A stretch of 64,000 nt of DNA from Luteitalea sp. Its GTDB lineage: Bacteria > Acidobacteriota > Vicinamibacteria > Vicinamibacterales > Vicinamibacteraceae. Made by a program: the position numbers and the translations under genes. The notes beneath the pieces were generated by a model. It did no database searches, was not told the DNA's origin, and worked only from the letters and a program-made list of their open reading frames with translations. The stretch is from positions 1 to 64,000 of the forward strand of contig WHTZ01000029.1 of the NCBI GenBank assembly GCA_009377495.1, read 5' to 3'. This document shows, one piece after another, positions 10,280 to 17,999 of the stretch; within the stretch, counting starts at the first letter, position 1, and the number at the start of each line of letters is the position of its first letter.

Positions 10280-11695
10280 CTACGTGAGCTGACGGCCGCG
10301 GGTCTCGGGAATCACGAGCCAGAACAGCGATGCGGCCACGAACGCCGTCGCCGTCAGCGCGAACGCGAAGGTAAACCCGCGCGTCTCAGCCAGCGCTCCC
10401 ACCGCAAACGGTGCGGCGGCCGAGGCGAGTCGCCCGAAGTTGTAGGTGAAGCCCAGTGCCGTCGCGCGCAGTGACGTCGGGTAAATCTCGGCCGCCACCG
10501 CGGCAAATCCGCTGAAGTAACCGGTGCCAAAGAACGCGACGACTGGGCCGAGCAGCAGGAGCACGAGCGCCGAGCGCGTGACCGCGTAGATGAACATAAC
10601 CGCGGCCGCGGCGAGCAGGTAAAAGACGTAGGTGCGCTTGCGCCCGACACGATCGCTCACGTACCCAAACGTCACGTAGCCGAACCACATCCCCACCTGC
10701 ATCACCACGACGAACAGGCTCATCGTCTCGGTGGCGAGCCCAACACCACCCTCGGTCACGGGCAGAGAGAGATAGGCAGGGATCCAGAGGTTGAAGCCCC
10801 ACCAGGCGAAAAGCGTGCACGCGTTCATCAGCGTCAAGGTGAGGGTCAGCCGAACGAGGGGCGGGCGCAGGAGCTGGCCGAACCGAAAAGGACCCGGGGA
10901 AAAAGGGGACAGGCCCCTTTTTCGGGAACTTATGCGGCCGAAAAAGGGGCCTGTCCCCTTTTTCCCCTGCCTTTGCTCCTGCCAAATGGGTGGCTCGGGC
11001 ACGTGTCGGCGGACCCACAGCGTCAGCAGGGCGGGCGCAATGCCGACAAAGAACACGGCCCGCCAGCCCCAGCGTGGCAAGACGAGCGCCGTGACGAGGG
11101 CTGCGAGGCCGAAGCCAATGGCCCACGCGCTTTGCACCAGCGCGAGCGCTTTGCCCCGGTGCTCGGCCGGCCATGTCTCCGACACGAGCGCCGCACCGCA
11201 CGCCCATTCCCCGCCCATGCCCAATCCGAGAACGGCACGAAATAGGGCAAGCTGCCACACGGACGTCGCCAGACCGCACAGCGCCGTGAAGACCGAGTAG
11301 ACGAGGACGCTTACCATGAGGGCACGGACGCGGCCCACACGGTCGGCCATCATGCCAAACAGCACACCGCCAACAGCGGATGCCGCCAGCGTCACCGAGC
11401 CCAGCCAGCCGGCCGTCGCGCGGGTCAGGCCAAAATCCTCGATGAGCGCCGCCAGCACGAGCGCGTACAACATCACGTCGAACGCGTCGAGCATCCAGCC
11501 CAACGCCGCGGCGACGAGCGCCCGGCGGGCTGTGACGCTTCCGCTGCGCCACCAGTCGAGCAGACCGGATCCTGCCGCTACGTTGGCCGTGGTCAAATGG
11601 AGCAGGACCTTGCCTAGAAAACAAAAGGGACACGGCCTGATGGCTGTGTCCCCTTGTTTGCCGTCGCCGGTCTCCCCAGCGAGTTGCGGCCCCAC
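10280..11695 (-). CDS. MFS transporter carrying a palindromic-element insertion
   Basis: A 12-helix major facilitator of the sugar/aromatic-acid symporter group: ALGWMLDAFDVMLYALVLAAL (helix 1), GMMADRVGRVRALM (signature loop 2-3), GLGMGGEWACGAALVSETWPAEHRGKALALVQS (split here as helix 4/5 region) and GYVSDRVGRKRTYV in the second half. The substrate is not predictable; its place after argF may be incidental. Two repeats disturb it: a 72-bp perfect palindrome in the central cytoplasmic loop adds a KGTGPFFG...RKRGLSPFS peptide, and a hairpin at 11618-11660 encodes residues about 12-26. The ATG at 11695 is uncertain; a start downstream of the hairpin (for example TTG near 11604) would begin just before helix 1. 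Confidence 0.85.
   Translation of the reverse strand: MGPQLAGETGDGKQGDTAIRPCPFCFLGKVLLHLTTANVAAGSGLLDWWRSGSVTARRALVAAALGWMLDAFDVMLYALVLAALIEDFGLTRATAGWLGSVTLAASAVGGVLFGMMADRVGRVRALMVSVLVYSVFTALCGLATSVWQLALFRAVLGLGMGGEWACGAALVSETWPAEHRGKALALVQSAWAIGFGLAALVTALVLPRWGWRAVFFVGIAPALLTLWVRRHVPEPPIWQEQRQGKKGTGPFFGRISSRKRGLSPFSPGPFRFGQLLRPPLVRLTLTLTLMNACTLFAWWGFNLWIPAYLSLPVTEGGVGLATETMSLFVVVMQVGMWFGYVTFGYVSDRVGRKRTYVFYLLAAAAVMFIYAVTRSALVLLLLGPVVAFFGTGYFSGFAAVAAEIYPTSLRATALGFTYNFGRLASAAAPFAVGALAETRGFTFAFALTATAFVAASLFWLVIPETRGRQLT
10896..10967. repeat. 72-bp perfect palindromic element inside the MFS gene
   Basis: Two identical 30-bp arms (10896-10925 and 10938-10967) in inverted orientation surround a 12-bp spacer. 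Each arm contains AAAAAGGGGACAGGCC followed by CCTTTTT, itself nearly palindromic. Total length is 72 bp, a multiple of three, and the host frame stays open. A sister copy lies at 40404-40480. Confidence 0.92.
11618..11660. repeat. Related imperfect hairpin at the MFS 5' end
   Basis: AAACAAAAGGGACACGGCC faces GGCTGTGTCCCCTTGTTT across a short loop. The GGGACA core and A/T tract resemble the arms of the 72-bp element. It is read as GKQGDTAIRPCPFCF in the longest MFS frame. Confidence 0.6.
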
Positions 11696-11794
11696 ACCGC
11701 AGTGCCGGCCGACGACGATGAGGAGAAACGCAACTCACGTGCCAGCATCGACGAGGCCTAACTTACTGAAAGAAATGTGTTAGCTACCTTACTC

Positions 11795-11812
11795 GCTTAC
11801 AGTACTGTAAGC
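11795..11812. promoter_or_regulatory. 18-bp perfect palindrome, possible operator
   Basis: GCTTACAGTACTGTAAGC is an uninterrupted palindrome in the spacer between the DGQHR gene end and the MFS start, about 100 bp upstream of the MFS ATG. It could be a transcription-factor site or a remnant of an IS end; nothing else decides. Confidence 0.3.
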
Positions 11813-11843
11813 ACCCGTCAAAATTGGGACAGCTCCTCGGTCC

Positions 11844-12980
11844 TCAAAACGCCGCGCCCTCAGGGTACTGGAGCGCCAGACGTAGCTCCTTGGCAAGCTG
11901 ATCAACGCCAGACCCGTTGCGCTTCCAGGCGCCCTCGGTCTCGAACCGTAGGTCACCGATCCGCCGGCCCCAAGGCGCGATGACGCGGCCGATGGCGCGC
12001 GAGTCGGTCCGCTCGGCGCGCTCTTGATCGAGCCGCCGCACGACGTCCGGCGCGACCCGGATAAAAGCCCGCAGGGCAGGGGCCGTTCTGATGCTGTACT
12101 TGCGGCCGTTCCAGGCACCGTGGAAAATCAGCGCGATCTGCCGAAAGTAGTTGACGAAGAACCGCTTGGATTCCTCTCTGAACTCGCTCGCCTTCTGTCC
12201 TCCGCCGAACGCGTCTGCCTCCAAGAGCTTCTTGAGCTCCTGAGCGAGCGGGGCCTGCGCCACCTTACCCACGCCAACGCCCAGCAGCTTGATCTGGCCG
12301 CGCAACGGCGATTCCTCCCGCTCGCTCAGCACACGGATGACGTCGTGTGCCGCCGCGAGGTTGTGGTCGGCGTAGAGCTGCCGGCCGGCCAGTGAGACGA
12401 GGTGTGAAGGGTTGAGGCGCGTGTGCTTTGCGTTGATAGTGACGAACATCTGGACGACGTGGTCCTCCGGTAGCCGATCGAAGATGACCGCCGGCACGGT
12501 GAATTGCTCGTGGCCGAATTGCTCGAGGTCGCTGTGCAGCGCCAGAAGCCGATGCTGACCGTCGATGGCCCGCAGAATGCCTTCGCGCTCCGGCACCTTC
12601 AGGACGCCGAGGGAGGGCCAATCCCCATCCATCGGCTCGAACTTGAGCGCCTCGTCCGACGAGATGATGACGGCGCCCGGGATGGACGGAAGATTTCGGG
12701 CTTCTCGGCACTGCTCGTAATACTGGACCAGCTCCTCGATCTTCTTGCGGATGATCTGCCGCTGGTACGCCTTCTCGTTCGCGGCCAGGCGGCGCTCGAG
12801 CAGGTCCCACCGCACCTTTGACCGGGCCGGACTCGTGCGCCCGCGGACTGCCGGGCCGGGCTGGTCACCATAGCTCAGCACTTCGAAGCGCACGAGCCGA
12901 CTCACGTCCTTGGCGGTGAGTGACGCCTGGTAGAAGTGGACCCCGAACTGCTCCATCCGAATGGCGGCGACGTTGATCAA
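11844..12980 (-). CDS. Orphan DGQHR-domain (DndB-like) protein
   Basis: The 378-residue product contains the defining motif AIDGQHRLLAL (about residues 137-147) and the accompanying VTINAKHTRLNPSHLVSL, as in DGQHR/DndB-family proteins. In phosphorothioate DNA modification islands DndB is the regulatory component. Here no dndA, C, D or E gene is near, so it is an orphan, as many DGQHR proteins are. The N-terminus (MINVAAIRMEQFGVHFYQA) and the first third, with an ERRLAANEKAYQRQIIRKKIEELVQ helix, agree with a complete protein. No signal peptide or membrane segment is seen. DNA binding or a role in defence is inference only. Confidence 0.75.
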   Translation of the reverse strand: MINVAAIRMEQFGVHFYQASLTAKDVSRLVRFEVLSYGDQPGPAVRGRTSPARSKVRWDLLERRLAANEKAYQRQIIRKKIEELVQYYEQCREARNLPSIPGAVIISSDEALKFEPMDGDWPSLGVLKVPEREGILRAIDGQHRLLALHSDLEQFGHEQFTVPAVIFDRLPEDHVVQMFVTINAKHTRLNPSHLVSLAGRQLYADHNLAAAHDVIRVLSEREESPLRGQIKLLGVGVGKVAQAPLAQELKKLLEADAFGGGQKASEFREESKRFFVNYFRQIALIFHGAWNGRKYSIRTAPALRAFIRVAPDVVRRLDQERAERTDSRAIGRVIAPWGRRIGDLRFETEGAWKRNGSGVDQLAKELRLALQYPEGAAF

Positions 12981-13167
12981 CGTGACCCCCCCTCTGTTGA
13001 GTGTCGCGGGCGCATTGTATATCGAGGAGCGCGCTTCGTCTCACCCCCGTTACGGGATGTGGCGGGCGGCTGGCGGGAGGCGCCCGGATCTCCGCCGTTT
13101 CTGCTCTCCATTTTTCTGTCTCTCGCGAGGCCAAAGATCTGACACCCACGCCGTGCGGGTCCAGGTG

Positions 13168-13587
13168 CTAGGGTCCCCCGATCTCGACGCTGGTGGCTAG
13201 ATCCATGTCGCGACGCAGCGAGTGCCACACCGAGCAGTATTTGTCGCGTGAGAGCTCCACGGCGCGCTCGAGCGCCTCGCCCGGAATGTCGCCGGCCAGG
13301 ATGAAGTGGAGGCGCATCCGCGTGTAACGCGCCGGTGCTCCTGGCGCGCGGTCGCCGGCCAGGCGCACTGTCAGTGCGGCGACGTCGTGCCGGCCGCGCG
13401 CCAGAATGTGAACGACATCGATGCCCATACAGCCCGCCAGACCGCAGGCCAAAAGCTGCATGGGCGACATCCCCGCCGCGCTGTCGCCGTCGACCACGAG
13501 TCGATGGTCGCCGGCCCGCGCGGCAAAGCGGAGCCCCGCGTCCCACATAAGCTCTACATTTATTGGAGGTTTTTGTTCGTCTGTCAT
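13168..13587 (-). CDS. OsmC family protein
   Basis: A 139-residue OsmC/Ohr-fold protein of the YhfA type, thought to reduce organic hydroperoxides with two cysteines. The motifs LLACGLAGCMGIDVVHIL (first reactive Cys in GCMGID, about residue 54) and SRDKYCSVWHSLR (second Cys, about residue 117) are both present. The length is typical. It is separated by 187 bp of empty sequence from the DGQHR gene and faces away from feoA, so it is probably monocistronic. Confidence 0.85.
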   Translation of the reverse strand: MTDEQKPPINVELMWDAGLRFAARAGDHRLVVDGDSAAGMSPMQLLACGLAGCMGIDVVHILARGRHDVAALTVRLAGDRAPGAPARYTRMRLHFILAGDIPGEALERAVELSRDKYCSVWHSLRRDMDLATSVEIGGP

Positions 13588-13683
13588 ACGCTCACCATTC
13601 TATGGGTAGGGGCAAGGGGCGAGCGGCAAGGGGCGGCGAGGGATAGACAGTCGCCGCGGAGGCAGTGTGGTATGATGCGATGA

Positions 13684-13702
13684 AATGAGACTGGATCTCA
13701 TT
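13684..13702. promoter_or_regulatory. Inverted-repeat operator upstream of feoAB (Fur-like)
   Basis: AATGAGA-N5-TCTCATT is a perfect 7-5-7 inverted repeat 84 bp upstream of the feoA start. AATGAGA resembles half of a Fur box and the 19-bp size fits a Fur or DtxR-type iron regulator. Position before iron(II) uptake genes supports that reading; the regulator is not identified. Confidence 0.5.
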
Positions 13703-13785
13703 CTCTGACGCCGTGTGTGGTGCCATGCTACGGCGGTGGTAAGAGACATCCCTCGACGAAACACTCGGTGCCGACTCGAGCCCTC

Positions 13786-14031
13786 ATGGCTGATTCGTCC
13801 ACTCCGGTCCGCCTGTCGCAGCTCCGGGCGGGCGCGCGGGCGCGTGTCCACGCGGCGGACCTCGCCCCCGAGGACACTGCCCTGCTGCGCGCGATCGGCT
13901 TGACCGACCGCTGTGTCGTGCGTGTCTGCAAGGCAGGAGAGCCGTGCATCGTGCAGGTGCGTGCGACGCGGATCGGCCTTTCAGGCCTCGTCGCCGGCGG
14001 CATCTTCGTCATTCCCGAAAGTCTCGGCTGA
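13786..14031 (+). CDS. feoA: Ferrous iron transport protein A
   Basis: Small cytoplasmic SH3-like partner of the FeoB iron(II) permease. From MADSSTPVRLSQLRAGARARV the product is 81 residues, the usual FeoA size, with LLRAIGLTDRCVVRVCKAGEPCIVQVRATRIGLS and a terminal GGIFVIPESLG. A longer frame from 13717 adds 23 residues without FeoA similarity, so the second ATG was preferred. FeoB begins 120 bp downstream, and the spacer holds two palindromic repeats. Confidence 0.85.
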   Translation: MADSSTPVRLSQLRAGARARVHAADLAPEDTALLRAIGLTDRCVVRVCKAGEPCIVQVRATRIGLSGLVAGGIFVIPESLG

Positions 14032-14061
14032 TGCTGGGGCGGGGCCAGGCGACAGCGGCAC

Positions 14062-14129
14062 GGCGCGTTCGGCGAACGCGCCCTACCAATACCAATGGTG
14101 GAAGGTAGGGACGCCTCGCCGAGGCGTCC
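14062..14129. repeat. Composite palindromic repeat between feoA and feoB
   Basis: A near-perfect palindrome at 14062-14082 (GGCGCGTTCGGCGAACGCGCC with one extra base) is followed by a second at 14109-14129 (GGACGCCTCG then CCGAGGCGTCC), with GTAGGG-type links. A relative with the same two palindromes lies at 18228-18305. Confidence 0.75.
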
Positions 14130-14150
14130 GGTCATTCCCACAACACGCCC

Positions 14151-16223
14151 ATGCCGACTGTTGCCAATCCGCTCCACGCCCGCGACGAGCTTGGTGAAGT
14201 CGGCATACCCGTCACCTCGTCCGCGCCCTCACCCGAGCGTGCGCCGCTCGCTGCCATCAGCGCGCGGGTGGCGCTCATCGGCAACCCGAACACGGGCAAA
14301 ACGACGCTCTTCAATCGGCTGTGTGGCGCGCGGGCCAAGACGGCGAACTTCCCCGGCACGACGACCGGTGCACGCGTCGGCCGTCGTCAACGGGACGAGG
14401 ATCGCTTCGAGTTCGTCGACCTGCCGGGTGTCTACCAGCTGAGCCTCGATGTGCCGGAGGCGCGCGTGTGTCGCGTGATCCTCAAAGGGGAAAGCCTCTA
14501 CCGCCAGCCTGACGCCGTGGTCGTTGTCGTTGACGCCTGCAACCTGTCGCGCAATCTCGTGCTCGTCGGCGAGCTGCTCGCCTACGGCCTTCCGGTGGTC
14601 GTGGCCCTCAACATGGTCGACCTCGCCCAGCGTCGGGGCCTGAGCCTCGACGCGCGGCGGCTCGGTGCGCTGTTGGGCTGTCCGGTCGTGCCCATGGTTG
14701 CGCGGCGCGGGATTGGTGTCGACACGCTGCTGCGCGGGCTGAAGCGCCTGCTCGCATCGGACGGCTTTTCACGGTTGCAAACACCGGTGCCGGTCCCTTC
14801 AAGTGGCTCGATCGACGCGCTCAGCGAGTGGGCTGACCGCATCATCGTGGAAAGCGTCGGGGGACGGGGCGCGATTGGATCTGAGACCGACACGTTTACC
14901 GAGCGGCTCGACAAGACCTTTACGCACCCGGTCGCCGGCATGCTTGTCTTTCTGGCCGTGATGGGCGCCTTGTTCTGGACGTTGTTTGCCCTGGCTACCG
15001 TTCCGATGGACCTGATCGAGGCGACGTTTGCCTATCTCGGCGAGCTGGTCGGTCGTTACCTCCCGCCTGGTCCCGTGCACGATCTCGTGGCCGAGGGCAT
15101 CATTGGCGGCATCGCGGGCACCGTCGTCTTCTTGCCGCAAATCTGCCTCCTCTTCTTCCTCATCAGCCTGCTCGAAGACACGGGCTATCTGGCGCGGGCC
15201 GCCTTCGTGATGGACCGCGTGCTGTGTCGCTTTGGTCTGCCGGGTCATGCGTTCGTCCCGCTCTTGACCTCACACGCGTGCGCCTTGCCCGGCATCATGG
15301 CGGCGCGGTTGATCCCGGATCGGCGCGATCGACTTGCCACGATCTTGATCGCGCCCTTCATGAGTTGCTCGGCGCGCCTGCCCGTGTACGTGCTCCTCAC
15401 GAGCCTGTTGTTCGCGGAACGGCCAGCGTTCGCGGGGCTGGCCTTCGCGGGCTGCTACCTGCTCGGCGGAACGGCGGCCATGGCGAGCGCGCTGCTCGTC
15501 CGGCGGACATTGCTCACAGGGTGGGCGCGACCGATGGTGCTGGAGCTGCCGTCCTACAAAGTGCCGTCGCTGTTGAACGCGCTCGTCGCTGCCAAAGACC
15601 AGGGTGTGGCCTTCCTCAAAACGGCTGGCACGATCATCATGGCGATCTGCATCGTGATGTGGTGGCTCAGTGCGTACCCCAGCGTTGATCCGCCGCCTGA
15701 AGCGGTCGCCTTGCGGGCGCAGGCGGCCCAGGCTGGTGTCTCGGCCGAGCGCGCGGCCGAGTGGACCCAGGAAGCCGACAACCTGACCGCGCGCGCCGAG
15801 CAGGCCGGCAGCTTCGCGGGTCGGATGGGGCGTTTCGCACAACCGGTGTTCGCACCCCTCGGCTACGATTGGCAACTGACCGTTGGCGTCCTCACGAGCT
15901 TTCTGGCGCGTGAGGTGTTCGTGTCGACGATGTCTGTGTTGGTTGGCGCATCGCCGGACGGAGACGTGGAGGACCAAGGTGTCATCGATCGCATTCGAGC
16001 CGCGCCGCGTGACGACGGTCGACCGGTGTTCACGCCCGCGACATCGGTCAGCGTGCTCCTGTTTTTTGTGCTGGCCATGCAGTGCTTGCCGACGCTGGCG
16101 GTGACACGCCGCGAGACGGGGTCGCTCAAATGGGCCGGCGTCCAGCTTGGGTACATGTCCGGTCTTGCGTACGTGACTGCCTTTGTCGTCTACCAGAGTT
16201 TGAGGCTGCTGGGAGTGTCTTGA
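14151..16223 (+). CDS. feoB: Ferrous iron transport protein B
   Basis: Inner-membrane GTPase-coupled iron(II) transporter. The 690-residue product has a cytoplasmic G domain with the P-loop GNPNTGKT (residues 44-51), the switch region NFPGTT, G3 DLPGVYQLS and G4 NMVD. A helical GDI-like spacer follows and then about nine membrane helices with the gate motifs HACALPGIMAARLI and MSCSARLPVYVLL. An alanine-rich soluble insertion (about residues 520-560) separates late helices, as in some FeoB subfamilies. Length is near normal. It forms an operon with feoA and the small CxxC protein. Confidence 0.95.
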   Translation: MPTVANPLHARDELGEVGIPVTSSAPSPERAPLAAISARVALIGNPNTGKTTLFNRLCGARAKTANFPGTTTGARVGRRQRDEDRFEFVDLPGVYQLSLDVPEARVCRVILKGESLYRQPDAVVVVVDACNLSRNLVLVGELLAYGLPVVVALNMVDLAQRRGLSLDARRLGALLGCPVVPMVARRGIGVDTLLRGLKRLLASDGFSRLQTPVPVPSSGSIDALSEWADRIIVESVGGRGAIGSETDTFTERLDKTFTHPVAGMLVFLAVMGALFWTLFALATVPMDLIEATFAYLGELVGRYLPPGPVHDLVAEGIIGGIAGTVVFLPQICLLFFLISLLEDTGYLARAAFVMDRVLCRFGLPGHAFVPLLTSHACALPGIMAARLIPDRRDRLATILIAPFMSCSARLPVYVLLTSLLFAERPAFAGLAFAGCYLLGGTAAMASALLVRRTLLTGWARPMVLELPSYKVPSLLNALVAAKDQGVAFLKTAGTIIMAICIVMWWLSAYPSVDPPPEAVALRAQAAQAGVSAERAAEWTQEADNLTARAEQAGSFAGRMGRFAQPVFAPLGYDWQLTVGVLTSFLAREVFVSTMSVLVGASPDGDVEDQGVIDRIRAAPRDDGRPVFTPATSVSVLLFFVLAMQCLPTLAVTRRETGSLKWAGVQLGYMSGLAYVTAFVVYQSLRLLGVS

Positions 16224-16290
16224 CGCTAGAAGGGGCGAGGGGCGAGGGACGAGAAGGATCAAGGGCTTAGGGCCAGCTTAGGACTATGAC

Positions 16291-16506
16291 ATGTCCGGTT
16301 TCGATTGGCAGACCATCGTCGTTACTGTTGTCGCGCTGGGAGCGCTCGTGGTCTTGATCCGTCGGATCTTTGCCCTGAAGGGGGTCAGGGGTCAGGGGTC
16401 AGGCGTCAGGGCGGGCCAGTCCTCCTGTCCATCATGCGCGTCGGGTAACGCAGGGGCGAGGGGTCAGGGGCCAGGTCCAAGGGCTGTCTCAGGGCACAGG
16501 GACTAG
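16291..16506 (+). CDS. Small CxxC membrane protein (FeoB-associated type)
   Basis: A 71-residue product: one membrane helix (FDWQTIVVTVVALGALVVLI), a basic stop-transfer RRIF and a CPSC motif (Cys46, Cys49). Small single-helix proteins with paired cysteines right after feoB are known as FeoB-associated Cys-rich membrane proteins, with a proposed role in FeoB function. Here residues 31-43 and part of the tail are encoded by GGGGTCA-type repeats, which have separated the helix from the CPSC motif. The gene lies 67 bp after feoB in the same direction. Confidence 0.6.
   Translation: MSGFDWQTIVVTVVALGALVVLIRRIFALKGVRGQGSGVRAGQSSCPSCASGNAGARGQGPGPRAVSGHRD
16381..16495. repeat. GGGGTCA tandem repeats and one AGGGCTGTCTCAGG unit
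   Basis: GGGGTCA/GGCGTCA units occupy 16381-16410 and 16452-16473, followed at 16474-16495 by GTCCAAGGGCTGTCTCAGG. The same pair, tandem block then this unit, recurs at 21800-21840 and, inverted, at 42215-42270. Confidence 0.75.
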
Positions 16507-16518
16507 TCCTTCAGCGTG

Positions 16519-17136
16519 TCATGGGAACCGGGTGCGTTGCTTGATGCGCGAATCGCCACCGGTCGCCCGGGCGGCCTTGTTGGCAATCGGTGACGAGGTG
16601 ATAGGACGCAGCCCGAGCACCTGGTGGAGCGCCTCGAGCGTGTCGATTTCGGTTATCCGATTGTCGTCGGCGTCGTAACGGACTTGTTTCACGAGACCGA
16701 TCAGCCGCCCATCCTGATCGACCACGGCCCCCCCGCTCATTCCCTTCAACAGCTCGAGATCGAGCCAGACGCGGTCGGCGTGGACGGCCGCAATGATGCC
16801 ACGGCGCAGCGTCGGCTCCACCTCGCCGAGTGCGTGGCCGAGCACGAAGACCTCCTCACCTACCCGAAGGGCCGTCCGCCGCAGCACGAGGCCGCGCTGG
16901 GGCATCTCGACATACATCAGCGTGAGATCTCGCACTTGACGGCTCGCGGGCCAAACCTCGCCCCCAATTCGAACCTTGCCGTCGGCCACCCGCAGGCAGT
17001 GCGATGCGGTGACCAACCGGTGCTCGACAACCACCGCCGAGCAATAGATGGGATCGGAATCGTCCCCAAGCGGCAGCACGGCGGGCCGAACGATGCTGTA
17101 GAGACTGATGGCGGCAATGGCGAGCAAGCTAGTCAT
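16519..17136 (-). CDS. Secreted or membrane-anchored trypsin-like serine protease
   Basis: A 205-residue S1-fold protease with all three triad segments: VTASHCLRV (His46), VRDLTLMYVE (Asp70) and KGMSGGAVVD (Ser134). An N-terminal hydrophobic segment MTSLLAIAAISLYSIV would export or anchor it. There is no PDZ domain, so it is simpler than HtrA/DegP. The C-terminal 40 residues after LEALHQVLGL look disordered. It is convergent with feoB and has no obvious partner. Target proteins are unknown. Confidence 0.8.
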   Translation of the reverse strand: MTSLLAIAAISLYSIVRPAVLPLGDDSDPIYCSAVVVEHRLVTASHCLRVADGKVRIGGEVWPASRQVRDLTLMYVEMPQRGLVLRRTALRVGEEVFVLGHALGEVEPTLRRGIIAAVHADRVWLDLELLKGMSGGAVVDQDGRLIGLVKQVRYDADDNRITEIDTLEALHQVLGLRPITSSPIANKAARATGGDSRIKQRTRFP

Positions 17137-17677
17137 GGCGGCTGTACCTTCTAGAACGTGCGCCGACGCGCTGACCGAACAATCGAACGGTTACTGCCGC
17201 AGACCCCCTTACGGCGCCCACCCACCCCGGACGGACCTCACACGTCTCCTCGTCGTGGCGGTCGTATGGCGGATCGTCTGAAAGAAGGACCGCCGACACG
17301 TAGACGTGCACGCCGATGCGGCGTCGGGCCTACCAACCGTTACGTCGAAGCTGTGAGAGGGTTCCAGGGTCCGGGGCAAGCCGTGCGCCCCCCAAGGGCA
17401 TGCGGCGTGCTTCTGACCTGGTGACCTGTATTATCCGACACTTTCGTGCCGGAATGCTAATGAAAAATTACAGCACGCCGCCGCCCGTCCCCTGGGCTGC
17501 GGATAGCCGCCTTGTTCTCTCGCAGTTCCTTAGACGAACGGGCCGGCATTTTGGTCGGCGCGCGCGGCCCCGAAACGTCTGGTCACTAGGAAAACGGGGA
17601 CAGTCCGGACAGTCCTCGTTTTCGGGAACCCTCCAGGCACCGAACCTTGAACGCTCCCAGGCGTCCGGCGCCTCACA
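17137..17677. other. Gene-poor stretch without recognisable coding content
   Basis: No reading frame here has recognisable domains or a supporting ribosome site on either strand. It contains one palindrome of the AAAACGGGGACAG family (17590-17623). Together with the remnant permease that follows, it looks like a decayed region. Confidence 0.5.
17590..17623. repeat. Imperfect palindrome related to the 72-bp element
   Basis: GAAAACGGGGACAGTCC is followed by an inverted, slightly diverged GGACAGTCCTCGTTTTC. The A-tract plus GGGGACAG core is shared with the arms at 10896 and 40404. Confidence 0.6.
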
Positions 17678-17995
17678 TCATTCCGAGCCCAGTGCCACAA
17701 GAGGATCGACGCGTGACGCGCGCCGAGCCGGAATCCACACCGCGAGCGTCGCCACGGCAACGATGAAAACGGGCACCGTAGCAAACGTCAGCGGATCGCG
17801 CGCCGCTCACACCAGACAGGAGTGTGGACAGTATTCGGCTCGCCCCGAGCGACAGCACCATCCCAACGCCCACGCCCCACAACACCGCGATCAAACCCTG
17901 ACCGACGATCAGCCGCACCAGGGGAGCCTGGCCGCCGCGCCGAGGGCGATTCTGATGCCGATTTCGCGCGTGCGGTGCGTCATTGACGTCGAGCT
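17678..17995 (-). pseudogene. Remnant of an acidobacterial-type MacB/FtsX permease
   Basis: Read leftward, three frames together give the C-terminal end of a large ABC permease: RTREIGIRIALGA, then after a shift LVRLIVGQGLIAVLWGVGVG...GASRILSTLLSGVS, then after another shift RDPLTFATVPVFIVAVATL followed by PARRASRVDPLVALGSE and a stop. This order is that of the MacB/FtsX-like orphan permeases abundant in acidobacteria. At least two frameshifts and the loss of the N-terminal two thirds show that it is dead. Confidence 0.75.
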
Positions 17996-17999
17996 CGAG

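Noticed and set aside
11815-11840. GTCAAAATTGGGACAGCTCC as an IS end near the DGQHR gene
   Set aside because: It looks like an IS terminus, but no partner end or transposase fragment is present nearby.
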